NCBI GenBank assembly: GCA_031216445.1
Contig: CM062219.1
Location: forward strand, 202,001 to 266,000
Direction of reading: 5' to 3'
Source of the DNA: Lateolabrax maculatus
Taxonomy: Eukaryota; Chordata; Actinopteri; Acropomatiformes; Lateolabracidae
DNA length: 64,000 bases
Both the position numbers and the translations under genes were made by a program. Shown here one piece after another: positions 24,501 to 34,464 of the stretch (positions within the stretch are counted from its first letter, which is position 1; every line of letters begins with the position of its first letter). The notes beneath the pieces were generated by a model. It was not told where the DNA came from, did not search any database, and saw only the letters and a list, made by a program, of their open reading frames with translations.

Positions 24501-26596
24501 GGCGCCTGCGGGCCTCGGGTTCGGCCTGCAGGCGCCTGCGGGCCTCGGGTTCGGCCAGCCGGTGCCTGCGGGCCCCGGGTTCGGCCTGCCGGGCTAATTT
24601 CACAATAAAAGCCCCCTATCTGTCTCTGCCCCAGGGCATGCTGGGAGATCCCTGGAGATGTCCAACATGGTGGACATCAGGTCAGAGGTCAACCGCGAGC
24701 TAGTCATGCGGGTCGTCAGCGACGTTGCCAACGGCAACCGTTTCTACTCCGACCTCAACAGTTTCCAGGTTCATTCTCAATAAATTAATGATGTCACTCT
24801 AATGATTAATAGAATATTGGTTGATTATTGATGGTTTATTAATTATGCAGATGCAGCAGCGTCAGCCTCTGTCGAAGCCCTCCCTCTCTATTAGTGGTAT
24901 TGATAGTTTGTGATTGATTATTGATCACTACCTGATTGATTATGGATACAGATGCAGCAGCGGCGGACTCTGTCGAAGCTCCCCCTGCAGGCCAACTTTT
25001 ACCCGATGAGCTCGGCGGCGTTCCTGCAGGACTCGACGTCCCGCCTGTCGCTGCTGTCGGCCCAGAGTCAGGCCGTTGCTTCGCTCAGACCAGGTGAGTC
25101 GCCTCCACCTGAAATATCACAGTTCTAATTCTTATTACCGAACGCTTTATTGCGTCCTGACGGACATGAAGCTTCAAACAGAGCAGGTGAGTGTGATAAG
25201 TCAGAGTTTCACGCTCATATTGTCTGAATGAAACCTGTGCAGGTGAGCTGGAGCTGGTGTTGGACCGGCGGTTGCAGCAGGACGACAACCGCGGCCTCGG
25301 TCAGGGCGTCACCGACAACAAGCGGACAGAGAGTCTCTACCAGCTGCTGCTGGAGGACCGGACGGGCCCGGCTCAGGTGGGGGGGGGGGGGGGGTCATTT
25401 GTTTGTATTTCAAAGATACAAAGAAACGACTGAAGGTGACATCATCAGTATGATTTTAAATGTTTCTTTCTTTTGTTTTAATTTATTAGACTTTTTATTT
25501 TATTTTATTTTTGTATTTGTCTATTTTTGTTATATATATTTTCCCGACAGGAAGTGGGAGGAGCCTCAGTTGAACACCTGTCACTGCTTGCTCACCTGAC
25601 CTCGCTCTTTCTCAGCCACCCGCCAATCACAATGGTCGCCCCTAGCAACAGCCAGTTGCCGAAGCTCCGACCCTTCCTGCCGCTCCGCTCGCCGCTGCCG
25701 TGCGACGTTCACCTGCTGAACCTGAGGACCCTGGAGGACGCTCAGGTGAGAACAAGGCCTGGAATCACCTGGAATCACCTGGAACATTAGTGTTGTGTTA
25801 AACTGTTTTCGGCAGGTAATACGTTTGTTTTCTCCAGGTGAGAACAGAAAACCAAGAAACAAATGTTCCGAAGTTCCTGATGTTTGTGTTTTTATCATCA
25901 CGATGAACTTTGAACAGAGACCTGAAACAGCTGTTGAACCGTCCAATCAATGGACGATTAGCCAATCAGAGGGACGGGCGCTGTCGTCAAGACACACGTG
26001 AAAGAAAATGACTTCTCTGTTAAAGTGTGAAATATTCAAAAGCATCCGTTGTGTTTGCTGTCAACAGGAAGCAGAAAGTCCGTCACAGGAAGTGGCTCTG
26101 CTCCTCCACAGGAAGGGCTTTGACTGTAGCTCCGCCCCCGCCCCGCCCCTGCAGTGCACGTGGAGCGTGCACGAGGAGGTGGACACGCACACACTTTCCT
26201 TTCTTTGTTTTTATTGTTTTTTAGTTTTTTTTAAGCTTTGCAACATTTTCTTTGTCTTTTTTTCTCCTTTTTTAATTTAGTTAATATTTAAATTCCTTCC
26301 TATATTTTGAAATATATTGTTTTGATCCATTTTTCTAAAATTCTATTAATACATTTTAAATGTACAATAAGTTTAATTTGCTTTACTTCACATTAGTTTC
26401 TGACTGACTGGTTGGTCTGTTTCAGGTGAACGTGGACGATCTTTTCTCTCCTCTAAAGTTTCGTTCTGTGCGGCGGTCGGGTCTCACGCTGCTGCGACAG
26501 GACGACGAACCCGACTCCGCCCAGCAACAGCAGCCGCCACGCATCACTCGCCTGCGACCAATGGAAATCAGCGCTTTCCGTGTAGAAATCGACTGA
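15163..26596 (+). CDS. man2a1: Golgi alpha-mannosidase II (MAN2A1-like)
   Basis: Type II Golgi enzyme trimming two mannoses from GlcNAcMan5GlcNAc2 in N-glycan maturation (glycoside hydrolase family 38). Exons: 15163-15303, 15461-15685, 15979-16123, 16210-16297, 16514-16597, 16772-16899, 16979-17152, 17361-17547, 17961-18138, 19702-19892, 20234-20431, 21454-21568, 22078-22145, 22751-22919, 23206-23442, 23888-24016, 24126-24240, 24635-24768, 24952-25093, 25243-25376, 25551-25745, 26068-26178, 26426-26596. They join in frame to 1152 residues (human about 1144). A short basic tail, one membrane anchor (about 8-28) and a stem coiled coil precede the catalytic domain. Zinc and catalytic residues are present: HND (167-169), nucleophile Asp281 in GWAVDPFGHS, and FQHHD (560-563). 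The sequence reads closer to MAN2A1 than MAN2A2, but the paralogue call is not certain. Confidence 0.93.
17153..17205. repeat. (TG)n starting at a splice donor
   Basis: The donor of mannosidase exon 7 (GTGAGT) continues directly into (GT)n and then (TA)n, so the 5' splice site sits on the edge of a microsatellite. Confidence 0.85.
18478..18582. repeat. (GGA/GGAAGA)n microsatellite
   Basis: About 100 bases of purine-only repeat on the plus strand in mannosidase intron 9, adjoining the coding-like relic to its right. Confidence 0.93.
18590..19235 (-). pseudogene. Coding-like relic of unknown parent gene in a mannosidase intron
   Basis: The minus strand from about 19230 to 18590 reads like real protein: an opening around VYEGGTFFVPEGHGAPYDR, then, after a frame change near 19080-19095, a 130-residue stretch including NQSLDELYGVTD, LPAYRQRLKQVQPVSRTIK and NTFPAIGCID. 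It ends in a TAA, then resumes with PLTDQPSAW and LTSSIMKCFEQ before another stop and the GGA repeat. There are no introns, so a processed pseudogene or a decayed element is likely. I do not recognise the parent family. At least one frameshift and two stops make function unlikely. Confidence 0.45.
22625..22663. repeat. Perfect 18-bp inverted repeat with a 3-base loop
   Basis: Left arm 22625-22642 (GTTATTAC...CATCCC) and right arm 22646-22663 are exact reverse complements around CTC. It lies in mannosidase intron 13 and could fold into a strong hairpin in DNA or RNA. Confidence 0.95.
24257..24597. repeat. 30-bp GC-rich minisatellite
   Basis: About eleven copies of a 30-bp unit with GGTGCCTGCGGGCC, CGGGTTCGGCC and AGCC/TGCA variation. 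It begins about 17 bases after the donor of mannosidase exon 17. The unit is a multiple of three, so all plus frames stay open; none is a gene. Confidence 0.95.
24849..24915 (+). pseudogene. Decayed duplicate of mannosidase exon 19
   Basis: An acceptor-like ATGCAG at 24846-24851 is followed by ATGCAGCAGCG, CTCTGTCGAAGC and CCTCCCTCTC. This closely matches the start of the real exon at 24952 (ATGCAGCAGCGGCGG, CTCTGTCGAAGC, TCCCCCTGCAG). The copy keeps phase for about 20 codons, MQQRQPLSKPSLS, then hits TGA and has no donor in the matching position. It appears to be a partial tandem exon duplication about 100 bases upstream of the functional exon. Confidence 0.7.
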
Positions 26597-26922
26597 AACA
26601 CAAATGAAAAGTTTCCACTTTAGATAAAACTAACCATCAGACGGCTCAAATACAACAAACAAAACTTGATTTAAAGAGAAAAAGTTTAAAATCTATTCAT
26701 TTACATCATAAAAAATGGAAAAGTGTGTAAATGAAGCATTAACTTTGTTTTTAAGACTGAGTCGGAAACATCAAGTCAGCAGGTCAAAGGTCAATGAGCA
26801 GGTCAGGCTGGAGGTCAGATTTTACTCAATGAAGAAATAAACCTGAAAAACACTGAAATTTAACTAAACCAGACAGGTGAGGTTACTACGGCAACAAAAA
26901 TGGACCAAACAAGTCATTAGCT

Positions 26923-26924
<2 letters not shown>
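26597..26924. other. man2a1: 3' UTR of the mannosidase gene
   Basis: AT-rich sequence after the stop. AATAAA at 26836-26841 is a plausible polyadenylation signal about 240 bases downstream of the stop codon. Confidence 0.6.
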
Positions 26925-26975
<51 letters not shown>

Positions 26976-26990
26976 TGTGTGTGTGTGTGC
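26925..26990. repeat. (TG)n microsatellite
   Basis: Nearly pure TG repeat immediately left of the terminal inverted repeat of the element at 26991. Confidence 0.95.
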
Positions 26991-27275
26991 CCTTGTACAA
27001 CTATCTTTGTGAGAACCAGTTTGAGTTTTAGACCATGGGAGTGAGGACATTTTTGGAAAGTGAGGACATTTTGGCCGGTCCTCACTTTCTGAGACACCAT
27101 CAACGGGCTGTTTGAGGGTTAAGACTTGGTTTTAAGGTTCAGGTTAGAATTAAGTTTAGGTTAAGGTTAAGGTAGCGGTTGGGGTCAGGCATTTAGTTTT
27201 GATGGTTAAGGTTAGGGTAAGGGGCTAGGGAATGCATTATGTCAATGAATGTCCTCACAAGTATAGCTGTACAAA
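26991..27275. mobile_element. Probable non-autonomous DNA transposon (MITE-like)
   Basis: The left end, CCTTGTACAACTATCTTTGT, and the right end, whose reverse complement begins TTTGTACAGCTATACTTGTG, form imperfect terminal inverted repeats of about 25 bases. The interior has GTGAGGACATTTT motifs and a run of GGTTAAGG/GGTTAGGG-like units. (TG)n lies on both sides. No transposase is present, so any mobility would depend on another element. Confidence 0.6.
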
Positions 27276-27384
27276 CATGTGTGTGTCTGTGTGTGTGTCT
27301 GTGTGTGAGTGTCTGTGTGTGTCTGTGTGTGTGTGTCTGTGTGTGAGTGTCTGTGTGTGTGTGTGTGTGAGTGTCTGTGTGTGT

Positions 27385-27425
<41 letters not shown>

Positions 27426-28024
27426 TGTGTGTGAGTGTCTGTGTGTGTGTGTGTGAGTGTGTGTGTGTGTGTGTCTGTGTGTGTGTCTGTGTGTGAGTGT
27501 CTGTGTGTGTCTGTGTGTGTGTGTCTGTGTGTGTGTGAGTGTCTGTGTGTGTGTGAGTGTCTGTGTGTGTGTGTGAGTGTGTGTGTGTGAGTGTCTGTGT
27601 GTGTGTGTGAGTGTGTGTGTGTGAGTGTCTGTGTGTGTCTGTGTGTGAGTGTCTGTGAGTGTGTCTGTGTGTGTGTGAGTGTCTGTGTGTGTGTGTGAGT
27701 GTCTGTGTGTGTGTCTGTGTGTGTGTCTGTGTGTGAGTGTCTGTGTGTGAGTGTGTGTGAGTGTCTGTGTGTGTCTGTGTGTGAGTGTCTGTGTGTGTGT
27801 GTGAGTGTCTGTGTGTGTCTGTGTGTGTGTGAGTGTCTGTGTGTGTGTGTGAGTGTCTGTGTGTGTGTGTGTGTGAGTGTCTGTGTGTGTGTGTGAGTGT
27901 CTGTGTGTGTGTGTGTGTGAGTGTCTGTGTGAGTGTCTGTGTGTGTGTTTGTGTGAGTGTGTGTGAGTGTCTGTGTGTGTGTGAGTGTCTGTGTGTGTGT
28001 GTTTGTGTGAGTGTGTGTGTTTGT
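27276..28024. repeat. Long compound (TG)n array with TCTG and GAGT interruptions
   Basis: About 750 bases of TG repeat with regularly interspersed TGTCTGTG and GTGAGTGT units. It is non-coding. Confidence 0.95.
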
Positions 28025-28896
28025 GAAATCCTGTTACTGCTGTTTAGTTTTTTACTGTTGTCTAAATGACTGTGGAATTGTGGGTAAACTGTGATCGATA
28101 TATTGATTATTTTTTATTATTGATCTGTTGATTGACAGCTCTGGATGTTTGTGTTTGATGAATGTTTCCAAAATGCACATTTTTACTAAATGTTTTTATA
28201 ATTTTCTGTATTTGCTGTGAAGGGAAAGTTTTAAATCTTCGGGTATTTTTTAATAGAGAAATGTATATTTTCTGTAAACAGGTATCTTGCTGAAACATAT
28301 ATGATTTTTTTTTCTGGTTTATTTTGGGACAAATGTATGGTTTGAATACAAAAATAAATTATTTAATTAATTTCTTTCTTGTGGACAAATTATTTCCAAA
28401 GCAGAACATAGAACAAGATATTTACCTGTCAGTCGCACACAGACCAACATATCCCAACGCAACAGGAAGTGGTGATGTGGAAAAGGAAATGACGAGGTCA
28501 TCGGCGGGGCTGATGGGATAATTAGATATCTACAGGAGGGGATGTAACCCCCCCCCGCTGGCTTCTAGCATTCCTATTTATTGATCTATTGATTGGTTTT
28601 ACTATCTATTTTCTATCTATCTTACTTCCTCTGGTTGTTTTGCTGCATAAATAAAGTTAATTGTTATTATTATTATCTGTATAATGGAGGAGGACGGTGG
28701 TCTGAGAGCAGGTCACACTGTAGGCCAGCACGAGTCTTCATCAGCTTCTTCAGTCCGTGAGGAAGAATAGCACGAGTCTTCATCAGCTGACACTTTACTG
28801 AGCAGGTTCTTCTTCTTCCACTTCAGACCAGCTGGTGGCGCTGATGCTCCTCTGAGCTGGTTGGCCAACCGCCAGTAGGCACCAACGAAGAAGGAA

Positions 28897-28955
<59 letters not shown>

Positions 28956-29038
28956 GCAGCTAATGGCAGCGGAGCCGGAAGTGTGAGTCAGCTGGTAAAC
29001 AGCTGTGTGGCAGCGTGCACGCGCTCCTCGAGTTCCTC
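28025..29038. other. Spacer and mocs2 promoter region
   Basis: No gene recognised at 28025-28680. A 20-bp direct repeat (AGCACGAGTCTTCATCAGCT) occurs near 28728 and 28768. The stretch CAGCTGGTGGCGCTGATGC to ACCAACGAAGAAG (about 28830-28890) resembles a short teleost repeat. A (GAAGAG)n tract and an ETS site, CCGGAAGT at 28975-28982, precede the mocs2 start and suggest the core promoter. Confidence 0.5.
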
Positions 29039-30236
29039 ATGACGGCGCAGGTGAGTTTCACGCTGCAGCGGATCCTGTTTTCCTGGTTTCGGAACTGTAG
29101 TTTTCGCCAGACTCCGTTTCACATTTCGTGTAATTTAAAACCAATTTGAGTATCGAAGGACGCATCGTCCGGCAGCTAAAGCAAATACACGTTTATAAAG
29201 TTAGTTTGAAGTGTGATCTGAAGTTTTAATGTAATTAATTATTTTTATCTGCTGTGACAGAAATAATATGTTGTAAAGGATTGGAAGATTTCCATATATA
29301 TTCTGCAGGACGTGATATCAGTTTGTCATGACTGACCAGTCGGACCTGAAGGCATCAAAACTCATCACGTTCATACAAACATGCGTGAAAATATAAACAA
29401 TATAAACAATGTATACACTATATACTGTGTATGCACTACACTTGATAAAAAGGTATACACAGTACATACATGCAGTATATTTATATAGTTATTTACCATA
29501 TTGCAGTTTTCTGTTCATGTATTTCATCTTCATGTACAGCAGCCTACATGTCAGCAGATTCGACCATGTGGCCATAACCTGATCAGTCTGATTGATTATC
29601 CTCTGCAGCTGTTTTTAGTTCCACAGTCTGAACGCAGAATCCAGTTTTTAATTTACAACTTTATTGGAAGCTTGTAAAGGAGCAGCTGAACAATGTGGCC
29701 GTTCTTCTTCAGGTGTTTGTGTTGTACTTCGCAAAGAGCGTGGAGCTGACCGGAGTGAAGGAGGAGGAGATCGTTGCCGTGCCGACACCAATCAGCAGCA
29801 GGGACCTTTGGAGACTGTTGCTAAGGCGACACCCGAGGTACTGCCACGTGATAACGTAACAGGTGACATGATGAATGAAACAGGAGGCGAAGTGTATCTT
29901 TATTATTAGAATGAAGCAGTTTTAAACAGCTGAAGATCGAAAAAACATGATTTCTGTTGTTGTAGAAGTTAAAAATGGAAGATGACTTCACTCGTTCGCT
30001 GCTCGAACATCGCAGGAGCGTAAACTCATATATTCACTCTTACGTTCATAATGTGTGTATATGTATATACCTCTATATCTGTAGTGTGTGTGTGTGTGTG
30101 TGTGTGCAGACTGTCTGTCCTGCAGGACCAGGTGGTGTTGGCGGTGCGTCAGCAGTACGTTGCCATCGGCGACCAGGTGGTGACTCTGGGAGACGGAGAC
30201 GAGGTGGCTGTGGTGCCGCCACTCAGCGGAGGATAA
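29039..30236 (+). CDS. mocs2: Molybdopterin synthase small (sulfur carrier) subunit, MOCS2A
   Basis: Ubiquitin-fold carrier that delivers sulfur, as a C-terminal thiocarboxylate, to convert cPMP into molybdopterin in the cytosol. Three exons, 29039-29050 (MTAQ), 29713-29837 and 30110-30236, join to 87 residues (human 88). The chain reads VFVLYFAKSVELTGV, then LRRHPR, then DEVAVVPPLSGG, ending in the essential Gly-Gly. The acceptor of the last exon follows a (TG)n run. The exon continues nine bases past the stop to a donor at 30245/30246 and splices towards the MOCS2B exon at 30908, so both subunits probably sit on one mRNA. The short first coding exon is supported by the family N-terminus and a GTGAGT donor. 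Confidence 0.93.
30085..30107. repeat. (TG)n at the acceptor of the last MOCS2A exon
   Basis: The repeat runs directly into GCAG at 30106-30109 and replaces a normal polypyrimidine tract. Confidence 0.9.
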
Positions 30237-30249
30237 GGTCAGACGGTAA

Positions 30250-30365
30250 GTCAATAGAGGTGTGGACGGACAGGTGACGGTGTGGACGGACAGGTGACGG
30301 TGTGGACGGACAGGTGTGGATGGACAGGTGAAGGTGTAGATGGACAGGTGTGGATGGACAGGTGT
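30250..30365. repeat. Short minisatellite (GGTGTGGACGGACA)
   Basis: About six imperfect copies of a 12-18 base unit containing GGACGGACAGGTG or GGATGGACAGGTG, just after the donor at 30245 in the intercistronic intron of mocs2. Confidence 0.85.
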
Positions 30366-30802
30366 AGTTCACATTCAGCATGAGGTTACAGGATGAAATA
30401 GAAAAACGTTTCCTGATAACGATGAATCGGCCACAGAACAAGGGAACGAGAACTGGAACAGATTAGAAACATGAGACAGGAAACACGTTAATAAGACTTG
30501 AACCTGCAGAACCTGACTGTTGCTCGTGGCGTTTAGCTTTGGATCCACAGGACGGATCTGAGAGGACATGAAACCTGTCCGGATCTTCTTCCTGCAGTAT
30601 TAAAGGAGACACGGTCGTCTTAATGTGGACCACCGAGCAGAAAGTCTTGAGTGGTGATGCAGGGACCACAGAGGATCCTTTGGTCCTTTATGAGCGGACC
30701 CACATGGACCCACGTGGACCGGCATACGGGTCCATATTGGACCACGTGCTGTAGACGCTCTGATACACAAAACCAATAAAAGCGGTTCGATCGGTATTCA
30801 AA

Positions 30803-30843
30803 CTCGTTCTAATGAACGTGTAGAAAACGTTCATTAGAACGAG
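30803..30843. repeat. Perfect 17-bp inverted repeat with a 7-base loop
   Basis: Left arm 30803-30819 (CTCGTTCTAATGAACGT) and right arm 30827-30843 are exact reverse complements. It lies about 65 bases before the acceptor of the first MOCS2B exon and would form a strong hairpin in the pre-mRNA. Confidence 0.95.
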
Positions 30844-30909
30844 AGGATTTGTCCTCGTCACTGGTTTGATGCTGAACAGGAACTTTAATCTTGTGATGTT
30901 TTCTCAGAG

Positions 30910-31152
30910 ATGGCCGAGTCGGACGGGTGGAGAGACGTCTTCAAGCTGAGCCGTGATTGGCTGTCTGTACAGGAAGTGGTGGATGCCGTCAGCAGCTCTT
31001 CCTGTGGAGCCATTTCAGTTTTTATAGGTTCATATTTTATTTTATTGTTGTTGTTGTTTTATTGAAGAGCAGAAATATTTTAGCAAATTTACAAAAATCA
31101 AATCTCAACTACAAACCTTTATTTTAAATGTGAGAACAACATTATTCCAATT

Positions 31153-31190
<38 letters not shown>

Positions 31191-32901
31191 GTACGACCCG
31201 TGAGGATGAGGTGGACGGCAGGAAGGTGATTGGTCTGGAGTACGAGGCGTACGAGCTCATGGTCCAATCAGAGTTCAGTAAGCTGTGTGCTGACATCAGA
31301 GAGCGCTGGCCAACCGTGACGCACATCTGTGTCCATCACCGGCTCGGGTGAGTCCAACATGGCGTCCAGGTTCCTGCTTCGTTTCTCAGTTGTGTTCCAC
31401 AGCACATGCTCAGTAGGGTTTCTCCCACAGAGAAGTTATTACAGGTCTGTCTGTATAAACAGGCTCGTTGGAGATGAACTGCTCGTCGCCTGGAAAGTGG
31501 ACGAGATCAGGCGGCAGCAGCAGGGGGCGCTGACAGAAAGCTGCAGTCAGGTCGGACAGTTTCCAGCCGCCTTCAGAGAATAAACAGGAAGTGACGGAGA
31601 TATTTACGCCCTGTTCGATCCATCTGTAGGCTGTCTGTAGTTTAAGTAGAGCCAAAGATGAACTGTCTCTGGTGGAGTTTACATAAAAACAATCATACGA
31701 GCCAAACTTTAAGAAATGTAAATACTGAATCAACGTCCTCACAGCTTCATACAGGCATCACAGAGGAACAGCAGCAGTGAGGACGATAACACACAAGTTT
31801 CCTTCAGAGAGACACAGAATATATTAGACTCAGTTCCCAACAGGTTTTTAATAGCTTTTCTGTTTCTTCACAATAATTATAACTTGGACAAAACATATTC
31901 ATCTTCTCTGGTTGACAAACAGTCATCAAGTTGTGCTTAGGCTTTATTATAATTTGTATTTATTAATTTGTTTTTTAAATTATATATATATGAATGAATG
32001 TATTAGTGAAATTTTTTGTCATGCATGTCGAGCCCTTACAAGACACCATGAACTCAAACAGACCAGGATCAGAGAGCTGTGCAAACATATTTAAACAACA
32101 AAGAAAGTCCATAAATAAAAACAACAAAAGTATCTTTCACAGTCAAATCCTCAGAGCATCATTCAGTAGAACATAATTCATAAATCACTGACCGAAACAT
32201 TTACTATATTCTGGAAAAATCTAAATAAATTCTTATTAAACTATCTATCTACACAGAAAATGAGGATTTTCTACAACACGTGGTGTTTGTGGACAAAACT
32301 GAGAGCCAATCAGGCGTTTCCCATCATGCCCTGGGTCTTGCAGTCGGTGGCTCTAAAAACTGCAGCCGCCTCGATCTCACGAGGTCATCGTTGTCCATTA
32401 GTGCATGACGTCAGAGCAAGTCGGGATCAAGTCGGACACAAAACTAACCGGCATGCATTGCGCGGCGATCGCCGGCGATCGATTCTGCGCAGGCCTGGCT
32501 CATCTCGAACGAGTCTATTGTTAAGACAGGTCTGTCTGTATGAATAAACTTTCAAGGAGGCTGAAGGTTAAACTCACCTGTAAACTCACCTCCCTCAGGT
32601 GGGTGGAGGTGGGCCAGGCCAGTGTTGTCATGGCGATCTCGTCTCCTCATCGCCATGACGGCCAGCAGGCGATCCAGCACTGCATCAGCCAGCTGAAGGC
32701 CAATATCCCCATCTGGAAGAAGGTAACGTGTCTGCGACTCCCGACGACTCGTCGATCACCATGTTTGATTATTGATGGTGTGATTCTGATTGACAGGAAG
32801 TCTACGACACGCAGGACTCGAGCTGGAAGGAGAACGCCGAGTGTTCTTGGGCCATTCACGATAAGCCTCATCCAATCACATCGTCTGCAGAGAACATGTG
32901 A
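30910..32901 (+). CDS. mocs2: Molybdopterin synthase large (catalytic) subunit, MOCS2B
   Basis: Catalytic MoaE-like subunit that makes the dithiolene of molybdopterin with two MOCS2A carriers. Exons 30910-31027, 31191-31347, 32599-32722 and 32797-32901 join to 167 residues. Family landmarks are SCGAISVFIGTTR, KVIGLEYEAYELMV, HRLGWVEVGQASVVMAI and the lysine-bearing active-site segment KANIPIWKKEVYD. The ATG at 30910 is the first in frame and lies two bases into the exon. Human MOCS2B has a longer N-terminus that overlaps the MOCS2A frame. Here that frame is open through the preceding exon (30110-30245) but contains no ATG, so an alternative first exon would be needed for such overlap. AATAAA at 32923-32928 is the likely poly(A) signal. 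Confidence 0.93.
31155..31188. repeat. (TG)n at the acceptor of MOCS2B exon 2
   Basis: TG repeat ending directly in GCAG before the exon at 31191. Confidence 0.9.
32260..32540. repeat. GC-rich block in a mocs2 intron, possibly an interspersed repeat
   Basis: Contains CATGCCCTGGGTCTTGCAGT, TGCATGACGTCAGAGC, GGCATGCATTGCGCGGCGAT and CGCCGGCGATCGATT, and is much richer in CpG than its surroundings. The composition suggests an inserted element. No coding sequence recognised. Confidence 0.35.
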
Positions 32902-32922
32902 CCCTAACTTTTAAAGATTATT

Positions 32923-32928
32923 AATAAA
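32923..32928 (+). terminator. Polyadenylation signal of mocs2
   Basis: AATAAA 22 bases after the MOCS2B stop codon. Confidence 0.65.
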
Positions 32929-34464
32929 ACTGAATTTATTGAGTTCTGAATTGTGAACAGAGTCGGTGTTTCAATCTGTTAAATTACAGAATTTCTGATG
33001 TTTCTAATGAATCTGTTTCGGTGGCAGTCAAGTACTTAAAACTGGTCACTGTCATATAACTAACATCAGTTAATGTTTCCGGTGAGATTTGTTTATTCAA
33101 CGTTACCTGGAAACATGGAGAAGTGCAGCACGATTTCAGAAACCTGCTTAAGAAGCCTTCGCCTCACTGGACTGAGTCTGCAGGTGATTTGTTTTTCTTT
33201 GGAGCACCAGTGAGTTTTTGTTGATCAGCTGTGGCGTCTTGTTGAATCCGTATGCGACATTCCTCCTGCTGCGTTTGTGGCTTCAGAAAAGCGAAAAACA
33301 CGACATCCCCTCTAAACTTTGAGGATATCTGGTGTTAGAGTTGCAGGATCCACATGAGCCTAGTTACGGTTGCTAACGTAGGATTGGACAGTAACTTTGT
33401 AGGGAGGGGCTCGCCGAGGGCTCAATTATATAAATATAAAATAAAAGACATTCTAAAATATAAAAAGAAATAAACAAAAATATATAAAACTGAAAATAAA
33501 AAGAAAACATAAATAAAAATTAAAAAGAACAATATTACTTTAAAAATAAATTCTGCTCACAACTGGAAAACAAAACAAACTGTGGTTCTCCTGACTTTAG
33601 ATGTGAAGTTCCAGGTAAAAGGTTCACAGTCTTACACAGTATAAATGTTTCCTCCATGGTGGGAGGTGCGGGGAGTTTTTTCCAGGAAGATTAAATTAAA
33701 AACAGGTTCCCTCAGACTCACCTGTGTGGGCGGGGCTTATCAGGTGACCTAATCACACTTCCGGTTCACTGGATTTCCTTAACAAAAGGGTTTGTTATGC
33801 TGCTCTGGGTGACGTTTCCATCAACTAATTACTGCAAAAATTCTCACATTTCCTTAATTCAATGAATGTGTAAATATCCTGAAATGTAGAAACAAACACT
33901 AACTTCACATTGTATCGTGTTAAAGGGTCATGCTGTGATTCTTTAACCTATTTATCTTAATCTTTATTTATATTAACCTTTAAATGGTCCTTTTTCTTTA
34001 ACTCTGTTATTATTATTTTTTTTAGAATTGATGTGTTTTAAAGCACAGAAACTGTTCAGTGCGACAACAGAGGTTTTCAAACACGAAACTTTTATTTTGA
34101 AGTACCGGAAGTGACGCGCTCGCCGTTGCTACCGGCGCGTCGTTTCCGGTGCTCTGGTCGGTCAGCTGACCGTCGGCCGGTCTGGTGACTGTCAAACCCC
34201 CGATGCTCGCACCGTGACCCGGACACCCGCACCACCAGGCCGAGGCCGGTCTCTGTGTCCCCGCTGCCGGAGCTCCTGACTCGGACTGCTGCCTGACGGC
34301 CCCCCGCTGCCTCAGCCGGAGGCCGGATCGCTGGCCCGGACAAGCGGAGCTCGTCGCACCCAGAGTCGGTCCCTCTCTCCCCCTCTCTCCCCCTCTCTCC
34401 CCGCTCCGAGGCCGGTGAGCTGGTGGCCTGCTCCCCCGTGTGCCCCCGGCGGCCCCGGAGCGCC
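32929..34464. other. mocs2-ugcg spacer and ugcg promoter
   Basis: No gene at 32929-34080; the middle (33420-33560) is A-rich. From about 34100 the sequence becomes a CpG island. It holds CCGGAAGTGACG (34105-34116, ETS/CRE composite) and the perfect 14-bp palindrome CGGTCAGCTGACCG (34159-34172). A CCCTCTCT repeat lies at 34371-34400. This is the likely ugcg promoter and 5' UTR. Confidence 0.6.

Noticed and set aside
24102..24608. Repeat-protein open frames with CGPRVRPAGA units
   Set aside because: They are the 30-bp minisatellite in a mannosidase intron, joined by chance to exon 17.
15163..26596. Assignment to MAN2A2
   Set aside because: Several diagnostic stretches (DNPDGGAWKQGF, GHSPTMTYLL, SGYFTSRPFYKR) read like MAN2A1. 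A tree would settle it.
27110..27240. Telomere-like GGTTAGGG words
   Set aside because: They are irregular and lie inside the MITE-like element, so they are not an interstitial telomere.
30061..30277. Alternative frame across the last MOCS2A exon as a separate protein
   Set aside because: It is the MOCS2B reading frame running open upstream, but it lacks an ATG within the exon. It is recorded as a finding, not a gene.
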